DNA of 32,882 nucleotides. Origin: Rhodospirillaceae bacterium CCH5-H10 (GTDB lineage: Bacteria; Pseudomonadota; Alphaproteobacteria; Reyranellales; Reyranellaceae). Numbering within the stretch: the stretch's first letter is position 1; each line of letters begins with the position of its first letter. The notes beneath the pieces were generated by a model, which had not been told where the DNA came from, did not search any database, and saw only the letters and a list, made by a program, of their open reading frames with translations. Location of the stretch: the NCBI GenBank assembly GCA_001557035.1, contig LSKJ01000269.1, positions 1 to 32,882 on the forward strand, read 5' to 3'. This document shows positions 8,307 through 15,889 of this stretch, piece by piece. A program made the position numbers and the translations under genes.

Positions 8307-8335
8307 AAAATACGGCCAATGTGTCTTGACATCAA
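8307..8335 (-). promoter_or_regulatory. Predicted marR promoter
   Basis: On the minus strand, TTGATG (8330-8335), a 17-base spacer and TATTTT (8307-8312) form a promoter whose start would fall at about base 8300, the A of the marR ATG, suggesting a leaderless mRNA. The -35 element lies inside the first palindromic operator, consistent with self-repression. Inferred from sequence. Confidence 0.45.
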
Positions 8336-8337
8336 GA
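8324..8337. promoter_or_regulatory. Palindromic operator 1 (likely MarR site)
   Basis: TCTTGACATCAAGA is a perfect inverted repeat (TCTTGA-CA-TCAAGA). It shares its half-site with operator 2, whose centre is 26 bases away. It covers the -35 regions of the predicted divergent promoters (TTGACA 8326-8331 for the cupin gene; TTGATG for marR). Binding by the adjacent MarR protein is inferred. Confidence 0.65.
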
Positions 8338-8346
8338 TAAGTGGCA

Positions 8347-8366
8347 TTATCTTGACGTTAAGATAA
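8347..8366. promoter_or_regulatory. Palindromic operator 2 (likely MarR site)
   Basis: TTATCTTGACGTTAAGATAA is a 20-base near-perfect palindrome (one mismatched pair). It lies 14 bases before the cupin start codon and overlaps a possible -10 element (TATCTT 8348-8353), 16 bases downstream of TTGACA. A repressor bound here would block the cupin promoter. Confidence 0.65.
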
Positions 8367-8380
8367 ATGGAGGATTAGCC

Positions 8381-8827
8381 ATGATTTCTGCCAACATCAC
8401 CGAGTCCCCGATCCAGACGACAGAACTGCCGTGGATGCCACTGGGAGAGGGCGTATCGGCGCGGCTGCTTCATTTCCGCGGCGATGAACGCACGCTGCAG
8501 CTCCGTGTCGAGCCGGGCGTGCGGATCCCGCTTCATCGTCATGACGGGCACGTCCACGCGCTGGGTCTTTCCGGTCGCCGGCGGCTCGGCGATGGCAGTA
8601 TCGCAGGGCCGGGCGACTATGTGTTCGAACCCGCGGGAAACGTCGACAGCTGGGGCTGCGAAGGTGAGGAGCCGTGCATCGTCCAGATCACCATGACCGG
8701 CCGCCTGACCTATCTCGACTCCACCGGCGGCGACGGCGCGTGGACCGATACGCCCAAGCTGCGCGAGCTCTATCTGAAGTGGTGCGAGAATCGAGGCGTC
8801 GCTCCCTGGGCGAGCGAAGCGAACTGA
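8381..8827 (+). CDS. Cupin-domain protein (ChrR/dihydroxyacetophenone dioxygenase-like)
   Basis: 148-residue single-cupin protein. The metal-binding cupin motif 1 is RIPLHRHDGHVHALGLSG, with several histidines at about residues 48-55. Motif 2 is around PGDYVFEPAGNVDSWG. The overall form resembles the ChrR-like cupins annotated as 2,4'-dihydroxyacetophenone dioxygenase family, a group with ring- or C-C-cleaving oxygenases and many members of unknown role. GGAGG sits 8 bases before the ATG. Divergence from marR with two shared operators suggests induction by a small aromatic or stress ligand. Enzymatic function is uncertain. Confidence 0.85.
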   Translation: MISANITESPIQTTELPWMPLGEGVSARLLHFRGDERTLQLRVEPGVRIPLHRHDGHVHALGLSGRRRLGDGSIAGPGDYVFEPAGNVDSWGCEGEEPCIVQITMTGRLTYLDSTGGDGAWTDTPKLRELYLKWCENRGVAPWASEAN

Positions 8828-8932
8828 CCGACCCGCCGGCATATCGTTTGCACGATGGGTCGCGCCAAGCGATCGTGCGTCCCGGGCGAAGCCATGGATT
8901 CGTCACGCTCGGGATGACGGGGACGGTTGTCG

Positions 8933-9529
8933 ATGACGCTGCTTCGCACTTGTCTTTTTGCGGTCGCCGGCCTGATGCTGGGAGCGAATGTCATGGCGCA
9001 GAGCGCCGGGAGCGGCACCGTGCTCGATACACTCTTTGCCAAGCTGCGAAGCGCCACCGATCCGACGGCCATCCAGTCGCTTGAAGCGGCGATCTGGGAA
9101 CAGTGGGTGATGGTGCCCGACATGGGCCAGCGCGCGATGATGATGCGCGGTATCGCCGAGATGCAGCAGCAGGAACTCAAGGCCTCGATCGTGACCTTCA
9201 CGCGCCTGATCGATGTGGCGCCCGATCTCTCAGAGGCCTGGAACAAGCGCGCCACGGCGCACTGGCTGATGGGCAACTTCACCGCGTCGCTCGCCGACAT
9301 CTGCGAGACGGTGAAGCGCGAGCCGCGCCACTTCGGCGCCTATTCCGGCCTCGGCATGATCCGCGCCGAGATGGGCGAGAACGATCGCGCGATTGCTGCG
9401 TTCGAGCTGGCGCGCAAGTGGAACCCGCACATCGTCGGCATCGACGGAGAGATCGAGCGGCTGAGGGCGCTGGGCGGAGATGCCGGCGCCGGCACCGATC
9501 CCCTGGGTTGCGGCCGGCCCTCCACGTGA
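8933..9529 (+). CDS. Exported TPR-repeat protein
   Basis: 198-residue protein with a clear signal peptide (MTLLRTCLFAVAGLMLGANVMA, predicted cleavage before QS), so it is periplasmic. The mature part holds tetratricopeptide repeats: roughly residues 75-105 (LKASIVTFTRLIDVAPDLSE), 106-140 (AWNKRATAHWLMGNF) and 140-175 (AYSGLGMIRAEMGENDRAI). TPR proteins mediate protein contacts; no catalytic motif is present. The ATG at 8933 is chosen over a TTG two codons upstream. It stands alone, 105 bases after the cupin gene. Partner and role unknown. Confidence 0.88.
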   Translation: MTLLRTCLFAVAGLMLGANVMAQSAGSGTVLDTLFAKLRSATDPTAIQSLEAAIWEQWVMVPDMGQRAMMMRGIAEMQQQELKASIVTFTRLIDVAPDLSEAWNKRATAHWLMGNFTASLADICETVKREPRHFGAYSGLGMIRAEMGENDRAIAAFELARKWNPHIVGIDGEIERLRALGGDAGAGTDPLGCGRPST

Positions 9530-9679
9530 ACCAGAGGCGCCGGTCCTCGTAAGGTCGGCGTCAGCGAAGCCGATCACTATCGAGCGGCGCTGCATTTCCC
9601 CGAGTGCGGCGTCGGCGCCGGAGGCGGGCGCCGAGACGGTTCGCCTTCGCGGCTCCCACAAGTGCGAGCGAACGGTCGA

Positions 9680-9712
9680 CCCCACGCAGCGATATCTCCC
9701 CGCTGCGTGGGG
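9680..9712. other. Perfect 12-base-pair hairpin in the 281-base gap before the amidohydrolase
   Basis: CCCCACGCAGCG (9680-9691) and CGCTGCGTGGGG (9701-9712) are perfect reverse complements with a 9-base loop. A further GCGAG/CTCGC pairing flanks it (9664-9668 with 9713-9717). There is no T-tract, so it is not a standard intrinsic terminator. It may stabilise the 3' end of the TPR gene transcript or be a palindromic repeat. The rest of the gap 9530-9810 shows no convincing gene. Confidence 0.6.
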
Positions 9713-9810
9713 CTCGCGTTCCTCAATAGCCCCTATGCGTGCGTAGCGGTCCTTGCCCATCCGGAAGGGGAGAGGCAAAGTCGATCCACGTTTCAATTCG
9801 GGAGTATTTC

Positions 9811-11046
9811 ATGGCCACGCTGTATGTCGGCGGCCGTCTGTTCGACGGCGAGAAGGTGCAGGACGGGCAGGCGGTGCTGGAGGAAGGTGGCCGCATCAAG
9901 CGCGTGGCCCCGGCAGGCGAGTTCAAGGGCTTTGCCGGCGAGCGGGTCGATACTTCAGGCGCCACGCTGATTCCCGGCATCATCGACTGCCATGTTCATT
10001 CGCTGTCGGGCGCCGAGGGCAATCCCGGCGCCGTGCAGGATCGCCTGAGCGCGGCCCAGCTCACGGTGCGCGGCATGGAGTTCATGCGCCAGACGCTGGA
10101 AGGCGGCGTGACGGCCGTGCGCGACTGCGGCGGCAAGGACTACATCGAGTTCGCGATCCGCGACGCCTACAATGCCGGCCGCTTCCTCGGTCCGACCATG
10201 CGTTGCGCCGGCCGAATGATCTGCATGACAGGCGGTCACGGCAATCGCACCGGTCGCGTCGCCGACGGTGTCGACGAGGTGATCAAGGCGGTGCGGGAGC
10301 AGGTCCATGCCGGCTCCGACCTGGTGAAGATCATGGCCACGGGCGGCGTCATGACCCAGGGCGTCAATCCCGAGGACGCGCACTACAGCGCCGAGGAGAT
10401 GAAGGCCGGCATCTCGGAGGCGCATCGCTTCCACAAATGCTGCGCCAGCCACGCGCAGGGCGCGCTGGGCATCCTGAACGCCGTGCGCGGCGGCATCGAT
10501 TCCATCGAGCACGGCATCTTCATGGACGAGGAATGCTGCCGCGAGATGAAGGAGCGCGGCGTCTGGCTGGTGCCGACGTTGGCGGCAGTGAAGAACATCC
10601 TCAAGGGCTACGACGAGGGCGACCGCTCGATCCCCGACTACGTGATCGACAAGAGCCGCCGCGTGTTCGACCGCCACATCGCCGCGACCAAGATGTACTA
10701 CTCGGCTGGCGGCCGCATCGCCATGGGCACCGACGCCGGCACGCCGCACAACCGCCACGGCGAGAATGCACGCGAGCTGGAGTTCATGTGCGACATCGGC
10801 ATTTCGAGCCGCGACTCGCTGTTCTTCGCGACGGCGAGTGCCGCCGACCTGATGCGCCTTGCCGATCACGGCCGCATCAAGGAAGGCAACGTTGCCGACT
10901 TCGTGGTCTGCGACGGTGACGCCCTGGCCGACATCAAGCGTGCGGCCCGCAAGGAGAACCACCGCATGGTGGTGAAGCGCGGTATCGTCGCCCGCGACAA
11001 CCGCGCGGCCTTCGCCCAACAGGCCTCCCGCGTCGCGGCAGAGTAG
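9811..11046 (+). CDS. Metal-dependent amidohydrolase (Xaa-Pro/imidazolonepropionase-like)
   Basis: 411-residue amidohydrolase-superfamily enzyme. The complete binuclear metal site can be read: H61 and H63 (DCHVHS), the carboxylated lysine K173 (LVKIMATGG), H214 (SHAQG), H234 (SIEHGIF) and D308 (AMGTDAGTPHNRHG). This arrangement is typical of the subgroup with Xaa-Pro and Xaa-Arg dipeptidases (prolidase-like). The true substrate could be a dipeptide or another amide. No signal peptide is seen. ATG at 9811 is preceded by GGGAG at the right distance; the upstream in-frame extension lacks homology. A 30-base gap separates it from the DUF2339 remnant. Confidence 0.9.
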   Translation: MATLYVGGRLFDGEKVQDGQAVLEEGGRIKRVAPAGEFKGFAGERVDTSGATLIPGIIDCHVHSLSGAEGNPGAVQDRLSAAQLTVRGMEFMRQTLEGGVTAVRDCGGKDYIEFAIRDAYNAGRFLGPTMRCAGRMICMTGGHGNRTGRVADGVDEVIKAVREQVHAGSDLVKIMATGGVMTQGVNPEDAHYSAEEMKAGISEAHRFHKCCASHAQGALGILNAVRGGIDSIEHGIFMDEECCREMKERGVWLVPTLAAVKNILKGYDEGDRSIPDYVIDKSRRVFDRHIAATKMYYSAGGRIAMGTDAGTPHNRHGENARELEFMCDIGISSRDSLFFATASAADLMRLADHGRIKEGNVADFVVCDGDALADIKRAARKENHRMVVKRGIVARDNRAAFAQQASRVAAE

Positions 11047-11076
11047 GGACAAGGGCAGGGCGATCCCGGAGACATC

Positions 11077-11961
11077 GTGGAAGAAATCTTCCTCATCCTG
11101 GTCGGGATCGCCTGGGCGCTCGGCACACCGCTGATCGCCATCATGGCGCTGGTCCGCACGTCGGGCCTGCGCGCGCAGAACGAGCGGCTCGCCGCCGACC
11201 TGGCGGCCCTCAGGCGCGAGATCGCGACGGCAGGCGCACAGCCGGTGCTGCCACCTCTCGCCGCGCCGCCGTTCGTGCCGGAACTGGAACCGGAACCGAA
11301 GCTGGTGCCCGAAACGCCGCCTCAGGCCGAGCCCGAGGCGATCGTCATTGGCACCGATCTGCCGGTCGCTGCGGCGACGTCGATGCCGCCACCCGCCACC
11401 CCGGCGGTCGAGCCGGTAAAGGCCGGCTGGGAACAGCGGCTCGGGGCGCGCGCCTTCCTGTGGGTGGGCGCGATCACCCTGGCGCTCGCTGCCATCTTCC
11501 TCGTCCGCTACTCGATCGAAGAGGGTTATCTCTCGCCCGAGGTGCGCGTGATCCTCGCGGCCCTGTTCGGCTTCGCCCTGATCGCGGGCGCGGAGCGGCT
11601 GCGGCCACGCGACGATCGCGTATCGCAGGCGCTGGCCGCCGCCGGTGTCGCGGCGCTCTACGGCTCGCTGCTGTCGGCGGTGGCGCTGTACGGGATGATC
11701 TCCAAGGTCGCGGCGGGCGGCGGGGCGGCGGCGCTCACGGCCTTCGCCATCACGCTCTCCCTGCGCTACGGCATCTTCGTTGCGGCCCTCGCCTTTGTCG
11801 GTGGCTTCCTCAGCCCCGCGATCATCGGCAGCGAGCAGCCCAATACGCCGGTCCTGTTCGGCTACCTGCTGGCCATCGCGGCCGGCACCCTAACGGTCAT
11901 CCGGATGCGGGGCTGGTGGGTGCTGGGCTGGGGCGTGCTGGCGGGCTCGGCGCTGTGGACC
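11077..11961 (+). pseudogene. DUF2339-family membrane protein, truncated
   Basis: The first about 295 codons encode the N-terminus of a DUF2339 multi-pass membrane protein. There is an N-terminal helix (EEIFLILVGIAWALG), a coiled segment, a proline/glutamate-rich linker (about residues 55-115), the conserved WEQRLGARAFLWVGAITLAL and further membrane helices up to VLAGSALWT. Members usually have many more helices and are about 800-1000 residues long. Here family-like sequence ends near 11,958. The frame then stays open to 12,450, but only by reading antisense through fixI and fixH. The C-terminal two thirds are missing. Start is GTG at 11,077. Function of the family is unknown. Confidence 0.8.
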
Positions 11962-12132
11962 GCGCGCGTAGAAGCCACCCAGCCCGGCCGCGCCGATGAT
12001 GGCGTGCGCGCTCGCGCAGCCGCTGCAACAGAACGCATCGTCGCCCCGCCCGCGCACCGGCTCGCCGCAATGCGCACAGGCGTGCGCCGTGCGGCTCGCG
12101 GTCGGTGCGGCGAAGAGGGCGGCGTCGGTCAC
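11890..12132 (-). pseudogene. fixI: FixI/CcoI copper-transporting P-type ATPase, N-terminal remnant
   Basis: The minus-strand frame starting at GTG 12,132 overlaps the fixH stop (GTGA) exactly as in intact fix operons. It encodes the FixI N-terminus: ACAHCGEPV, then FCCSGCASAHAIIGAAG and GLGGFYAR, a cysteine-rich metal-binding segment. After about 57 residues (near 11,962) the homology stops and the frame runs into antisense DUF2339, ending at 11,890. All transport domains, the phosphorylation DKTGT motif and the ATP-binding domain are absent, and no fixS follows. FixI normally supplies copper for cbb3 oxidase assembly. Either a real deletion or an assembly join would explain this. Confidence 0.82.
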
Positions 12133-12614
12133 TTGAGGAACATCCGCTGCGTCTGGGCGAAGCGCTCGCCGTCGCGCTCCACCACGATGTCGGCGTCCCA
12201 GTTGCCGCGCGCAGGCAGGTCGACATGGCCTTCGTGCCGGCCGCCGTCGATCGCGGCCAGGGCGATGCCGAGCGGCGGCCGCTTCTCGGCCGGCCGCACC
12301 AGTTCCACCGTGACGCGGGCGCCCACCAGCGGTGCCCCGGCGCGGTCGGTCAGCAGGAGTTCCAGCCGGTCATTCTCGGGATGCCAGCGGGTGGCGATCC
12401 GCCAGCCCAGCGTGTCGCGTGCCTGCTGGGCGGCGACGACGTCGTTGTAGTGCAGGCCGCGGTCGCGCGGCTTGGGCGTGTAGAGGCCGGAGAAGGAACC
12501 GACCGCGAGCCAGATCATGGTGCCGTTCACGGCAAACACGATCGCGAAGCCCAGGACGAACAGCCAGGGGATGTGGCGATCGCGGCGGGTGGCTGCAGGG
12601 ACGGCGACGGTCAT
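12129..12614 (-). CDS. fixH: FixH family cbb3 oxidase assembly protein
   Basis: 161-residue FixH (CcoH), a small membrane protein needed for assembly or stability of cbb3 oxidase. One membrane helix is at about residues 16-38 (PWLFVLGFAIVFAVNGTMIW), followed by the conserved GLYTPKPRDRGLHYND and a periplasmic domain. ATG at 12,614 follows the ccoG stop after 11 bases, with an AGGAGA ribosome-binding site. Its stop TGA overlaps the GTG start of the fixI remnant, showing that the two were once translationally coupled. Confidence 0.92.
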   Translation of the reverse strand: MTVAVPAATRRDRHIPWLFVLGFAIVFAVNGTMIWLAVGSFSGLYTPKPRDRGLHYNDVVAAQQARDTLGWRIATRWHPENDRLELLLTDRAGAPLVGARVTVELVRPAEKRPPLGIALAAIDGGRHEGHVDLPARGNWDADIVVERDGERFAQTQRMFLK

Positions 12615-12625
12615 GGCGTATCTCC

Positions 12626-14095
12626 TCAGCGGGACGGTCCGACGAACACCGCATCGTGCGCGGCGCGGGTTTCGCTGCCGGCGTCGCGGATGCCGAAGGC
12701 GATGGGCCGCGTTCCGGACGGCGCGGCCGACGCCGGCACCGTCACGAAGACGCGGAAAGTGCCGACCGTGTCGGGATGAACGGCGAGTTCGGCTTCGCCG
12801 CCCTCGGTGCCGGCGCCGACGACGCCCAGCGTCGCCTGCGGCAGGCCTGACACGGAGAGCCGGTAGCGGTGCTCCTGGCGCTGCTTGTTCAGGATCTTCA
12901 CCGTGTAGGCGTTGCGGATGTCGCCGTTCGACAGGCGCACGAAGTTCGGGCTGCGGTCGCGCTGGACCGTCAGCTCGGCGGTGGTGCGCAGCGCGAAGGC
13001 CGTCAGGAATATCGCCGCAACCACGAGGAGCAGGCCGGCATAGAGCACCGTGCGCGGCCGGACGGGACGCCAGCGTGCCTCCTTTGCCCCCTTCGTCTGT
13101 TCCTTGACCTGCTGGTTGGCCAGCGTGTCCCAGCGGATCAGGCCGCGCGGGCGGCCGACCTTGTCCATGGTCTGGGTGCAGGCATCGACGCAGAGCGAGC
13201 AGCCGATGCATTCGATCTGCTGGCCGTCGCGGATGTCGATGCCGGTCGGGCAGACCGCGACGCACAGGTTGCAGTCGATGCAGTCGCCGCGGCCTTCCCA
13301 GCCGTCGCCCGCCTTGTGCTTGCCGCGCTTCTCGCCGCGCCACTTCTGATAGGTGACGATCAGGCTCTGCTCGTCGAGCATCGCGGCCTGGAAGCGCGGC
13401 CAGGGGCACATGTAGGTGCAGACCTGTTCGCGGGCCCAGCCCGCCAGTACGTAGGTGGTCGCGGTGAACAGGCCGACGAAGGCATAGACTTCCGCCGACG
13501 CCTCGCCGCGGAAGATCTTCACCAGCGTGCTCGGGGCATCGACATAGTAGAAGACCCAGGCGCCACCGGTCGCCGCCGCGATGGCGAGCCACGCCGCGTG
13601 CTTCAGCGTCTTGCGCGCCGCTTTTGCAACGGACATCGGCTGGCGATCCATCCGCATGCGTTCGTTGCGGTCGCCCTCGATCAGCCGCTCGACCCACATG
13701 AAGAGGTCGGTCCACACGGTCTGCGGACAGGTGAAGCCGCACCACACGCGCCCGAACAGCGAGGTGGCGAGGAACAGGCCGAAGGCGGCCAGGATCAGCA
13801 GGCCGGTGACGAAGTAGACTTCCTGCGGCCAGATCACCGTGTCGAAGAACCAGCCGCGACGACCGTCGAGATCGATCAGGATGGCCTGGTTGGGCGCATC
13901 CGGGCCGCGGTCCCAGCGGATCCACGGCACGAGGTAGTAGATGCCCAGAAGCAGGACGAGGACGCCCCACTTGATGCGCCGCCATTGCCCGGCGATGGCC
14001 CGCGGGTAGACCTTGATGCGCGTGACGTAGAGCGGCAACGCTTCCTTCTGCTTGCGCAGGGAAACCGCTTCGTCGTCGCGGACGCGATTGTCCAT
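12626..14095 (-). CDS. ccoG: Cytochrome c oxidase accessory protein CcoG (FixG)
   Basis: 489-residue membrane iron-sulfur protein of the cbb3 assembly pathway, thought to reduce copper for CcoN. It has an N-terminal helix (residues 43-60), polyferredoxin-like membrane motifs with WCGFTCPQ (C119, C123) and VCTYMCPWPR (C226, C230), and two 4Fe-4S motifs, CIDCNLCVAVCP (C272-C282) and CIGCSLCVDAC (C296-C306). A further helix near residue 345 and an Ig-like C-terminal domain follow. It lies between ccoP and fixH in the usual order, with a 22-base gap after ccoP. Confidence 0.96.
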   Translation of the reverse strand: MDNRVRDDEAVSLRKQKEALPLYVTRIKVYPRAIAGQWRRIKWGVLVLLLGIYYLVPWIRWDRGPDAPNQAILIDLDGRRGWFFDTVIWPQEVYFVTGLLILAAFGLFLATSLFGRVWCGFTCPQTVWTDLFMWVERLIEGDRNERMRMDRQPMSVAKAARKTLKHAAWLAIAAATGGAWVFYYVDAPSTLVKIFRGEASAEVYAFVGLFTATTYVLAGWAREQVCTYMCPWPRFQAAMLDEQSLIVTYQKWRGEKRGKHKAGDGWEGRGDCIDCNLCVAVCPTGIDIRDGQQIECIGCSLCVDACTQTMDKVGRPRGLIRWDTLANQQVKEQTKGAKEARWRPVRPRTVLYAGLLLVVAAIFLTAFALRTTAELTVQRDRSPNFVRLSNGDIRNAYTVKILNKQRQEHRYRLSVSGLPQATLGVVGAGTEGGEAELAVHPDTVGTFRVFVTVPASAAPSGTRPIAFGIRDAGSETRAAHDAVFVGPSR

Positions 14096-14117
14096 TGTAC
14101 GCCTGCCCGCATTGCGC

Positions 14118-14978
14118 CTAGCGGCCGCCGCCCAGCGCGTGGACGTAGATGGCCAGCATCTTCATGGTCGCCTCGTCGAGGCGGCCGTTCCATGCCGGCA
14201 TGCTGCCGTTGCGCGCGTAGAAGATGGACCGGTAGACCGAATCGCGGTCGCCGCCATAGAGCCACAGCCCGTCGGCGAGGTTGGGAGCGCCCAGCTCCTG
14301 GTTGCCCTTGCCCTCGGCGCCGTGGCACGCGACGCACTGCTCCTGGTAGATCTTCGCGCCTTCCGGCGTGGCTTTCGCCTTGCCCGAGAGACTGAGGACA
14401 TAGTCGGTGACGGCCGCCACCTGCGCGCCGGTCAGCATCCCGTCGGCGCCGAAGCGCGGCATCATCGACTGGCGCGACTTGTCGTCGGCGTTGCGGATGC
14501 CGTGCCGGATGGTGGTGTAGATCTGGTCGAGGCTGCCGCCCCAGATCCAGTCGTCGTCGACCAGGTTGGGGAAGCCCGGGCTGCCCGCGCCGCCGGCGCC
14601 ATGACACTGCATGCAGTTGGTCTGGAACGCCGAGCGTCCGCCGGCCATCGCGAAGTTGAGCAGTTCCGGCTCTTTGGCGATCTGCGCGAGCGGCGTCGCG
14701 CGGATGCGGTCGACGAAGACCGCGCGCGACTTCGCCTGGGCGGCGAGTTCCTGGGTCAGCTCCACCCGGCTCGAATAGCCCAGCGAACCCTCGGTATGGC
14801 CGTTCAGCCACGGCCAGGACGGGTAGAGGAAGCAGTACACGGCCGCGAAGACGATGGTGGCGTAGAACGTGTAGACCCACCAGGTCGGCAGCGGCGTGTT
14901 CAGCTCCTTGACGCCGTCCCATTCGTGGCCGGTCGTGTCGCGGCCCGACAATGTGTCCTTCTCGATCTTGGTCGGCAT
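14118..14978 (-). CDS. ccoP: cbb3-type cytochrome c oxidase subunit III (diheme cytochrome c)
   Basis: 286-residue CcoP (FixP), the diheme electron-entry subunit. The N-terminal membrane helix lies at about residues 32-53 (TWWVYTFYATIVFAAVYCF), after the conserved HEWDGVKELNTPLP. Heme c sites are C122-x-x-C125-H126 (CMQCH) and C215-x-x-C218-H219 (CVACH). The methionine ligands are likely in SMMPRFG and SMPAWNG. MPTKIEKDTL at 14,978 is chosen as start because an upstream in-frame extension lies inside ccoQ. It follows ccoQ after 10 bases. Confidence 0.96.
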   Translation of the reverse strand: MPTKIEKDTLSGRDTTGHEWDGVKELNTPLPTWWVYTFYATIVFAAVYCFLYPSWPWLNGHTEGSLGYSSRVELTQELAAQAKSRAVFVDRIRATPLAQIAKEPELLNFAMAGGRSAFQTNCMQCHGAGGAGSPGFPNLVDDDWIWGGSLDQIYTTIRHGIRNADDKSRQSMMPRFGADGMLTGAQVAAVTDYVLSLSGKAKATPEGAKIYQEQCVACHGAEGKGNQELGAPNLADGLWLYGGDRDSVYRSIFYARNGSMPAWNGRLDEATMKMLAIYVHALGGGR

Positions 14979-14988
14979 GACGGGTCCT

Positions 14989-15144
14989 TCAGCGGTCGTC
15001 GTCTTTGAGGGGAATCTGCGCGTCCTTCTCGAAGCGCTTCTTGTTGCGGGGCCGCCAGGCCCAGAAGGCGATGCCGGCAAAGACGATCAGCGCCCACACG
15101 GTCCACAGCGAGCCCAGGAACTCGCCCAGCGATTGCAGGGTCAT
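14989..15144 (-). CDS. ccoQ: cbb3-type cytochrome c oxidase subunit CcoQ (FixQ)
   Basis: 51-residue one-helix protein, too short for most ORF calls. It starts MTLQSLGEFLGSLWTVWALI, continues through a hydrophobic helix with FAFWAW-type residues (about 12-30) and ends with a charged tail KRFEKDAQIPLKDDDR, matching the family pattern. CcoQ stabilises the interaction of CcoP with the oxidase core. It lies 9 bases after ccoO and 10 bases before ccoP, exactly where fixQ is expected. Confidence 0.94.
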   Translation of the reverse strand: MTLQSLGEFLGSLWTVWALIVFAGIAFWAWRPRNKKRFEKDAQIPLKDDDR

Positions 15145-15153
15145 GGCCGCCTC

Positions 15154-15879
15154 CTACTGCCGCAGCCGCTCGGGCGGCAGGTCACCGAAGCGGACCAGCG
15201 TGCCGAGCATCTGCAGATACGCCACCAGCGCATCCATCTCGGTGATGGCCGTGGTGTTGCCGTTGAACTTGCCGACGACGACGCGCGGATAGCGCTTCTC
15301 CAGCGCCGTCGGATCGCGGTCGGGATCGACCTGGGCCTCGAGGTCGGCCTTGGCGTTGGCGATCATCTCGTCGGTGTAGGGCGTGCCGACCATGCGCAGC
15401 GTCTTCAGGTGCTGCGCGATGTCGCCGTAGTCGAGCGGCTTGTCGGCGAGGAACCCGTAGGCCGGCATGATGCTCTCCGGCACCACGGCGCGCGGCGAGG
15501 CGAGGTGCGCCACGTGCCAATCGTTGGAGTAGCGGCCGCCGACGCGCGCGAGGTCCGGCCCGGTGCGCTTGGAGCCCCACTGGAACGGCTTGTCGTACAT
15601 GCTCTCGGCGGCGAGGCTGTAGTGGCCGTAACGCTCGACCTCGTCCTTGAAGGGCCGGATCTGCTGGCTGTGGCAGAGGTAGCAGCCCTCGCGGATGTAG
15701 ATGTTGCGGCCCAGCAGCTCGAGCGGCGTATAGGGCCGCACGCCATCGACCCGCTCGATCGTCGTCTCGATGGTGAACAGCGGGATGATCTGCACCAGGC
15801 CACCGATCGATACGGTGACCAGGGTCAGGACGAGCATCAGAATGGCGTTCTTCTCGATCCATTCGTGACGGATGAACAT
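15154..15879 (-). CDS. ccoO: cbb3-type cytochrome c oxidase subunit II (monoheme cytochrome c)
   Basis: 241-residue CcoO (FixO). An N-terminal membrane anchor is at about residues 10-32 ([20 protein letters not shown]). The single heme c site is C66-x-x-C69-H70 ([13 protein letters not shown]), and a likely methionine ligand lies in SIMPAYGFL. It passes electrons from CcoP to the CcoN heme-copper centre. The length and the start [11 protein letters not shown] agree with the family. It is 10 bases downstream of ccoN. Confidence 0.97.
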   Translation of the reverse strand: MFIRHEWIEKNAILMLVLTLVTVSIGGLVQIIPLFTIETTIERVDGVRPYTPLELLGRNIYIREGCYLCHSQQIRPFKDEVERYGHYSLAAESMYDKPFQWGSKRTGPDLARVGGRYSNDWHVAHLASPRAVVPESIMPAYGFLADKPLDYGDIAQHLKTLRMVGTPYTDEMIANAKADLEAQVDPDRDPTALEKRYPRVVVGKFNGNTTAITEMDALVAYLQMLGTLVRFGDLPPERLRQ

Positions 15880-15889
15880 CGCGCGTCTC

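Noticed and set aside
6448..8319. 623-codon minus-strand frame opposite glcF and in another frame of marR
   Set aside because: Antisense shadow with skewed composition; GlcF and MarR are both well supported.
8828..8932. Possible small element between the cupin and TPR genes
   Set aside because: Only a short imperfect repeat (CGTCACGCTCGGGATGACGG) was seen; no gene, promoter or clear structure could be supported.
9480..9746. 88-codon frame after the TPR gene
   Set aside because: It overlaps the TPR gene end, has no ribosome-binding site, no recognisable domain, and passes through the 9,680 hairpin.
11962..12450. Open plus-strand continuation of the DUF2339 frame to 12,450
   Set aside because: It reads antisense through the fixI remnant and fixH and has no DUF2339-like membrane sequence; it is only a fortuitous open frame after the seam.
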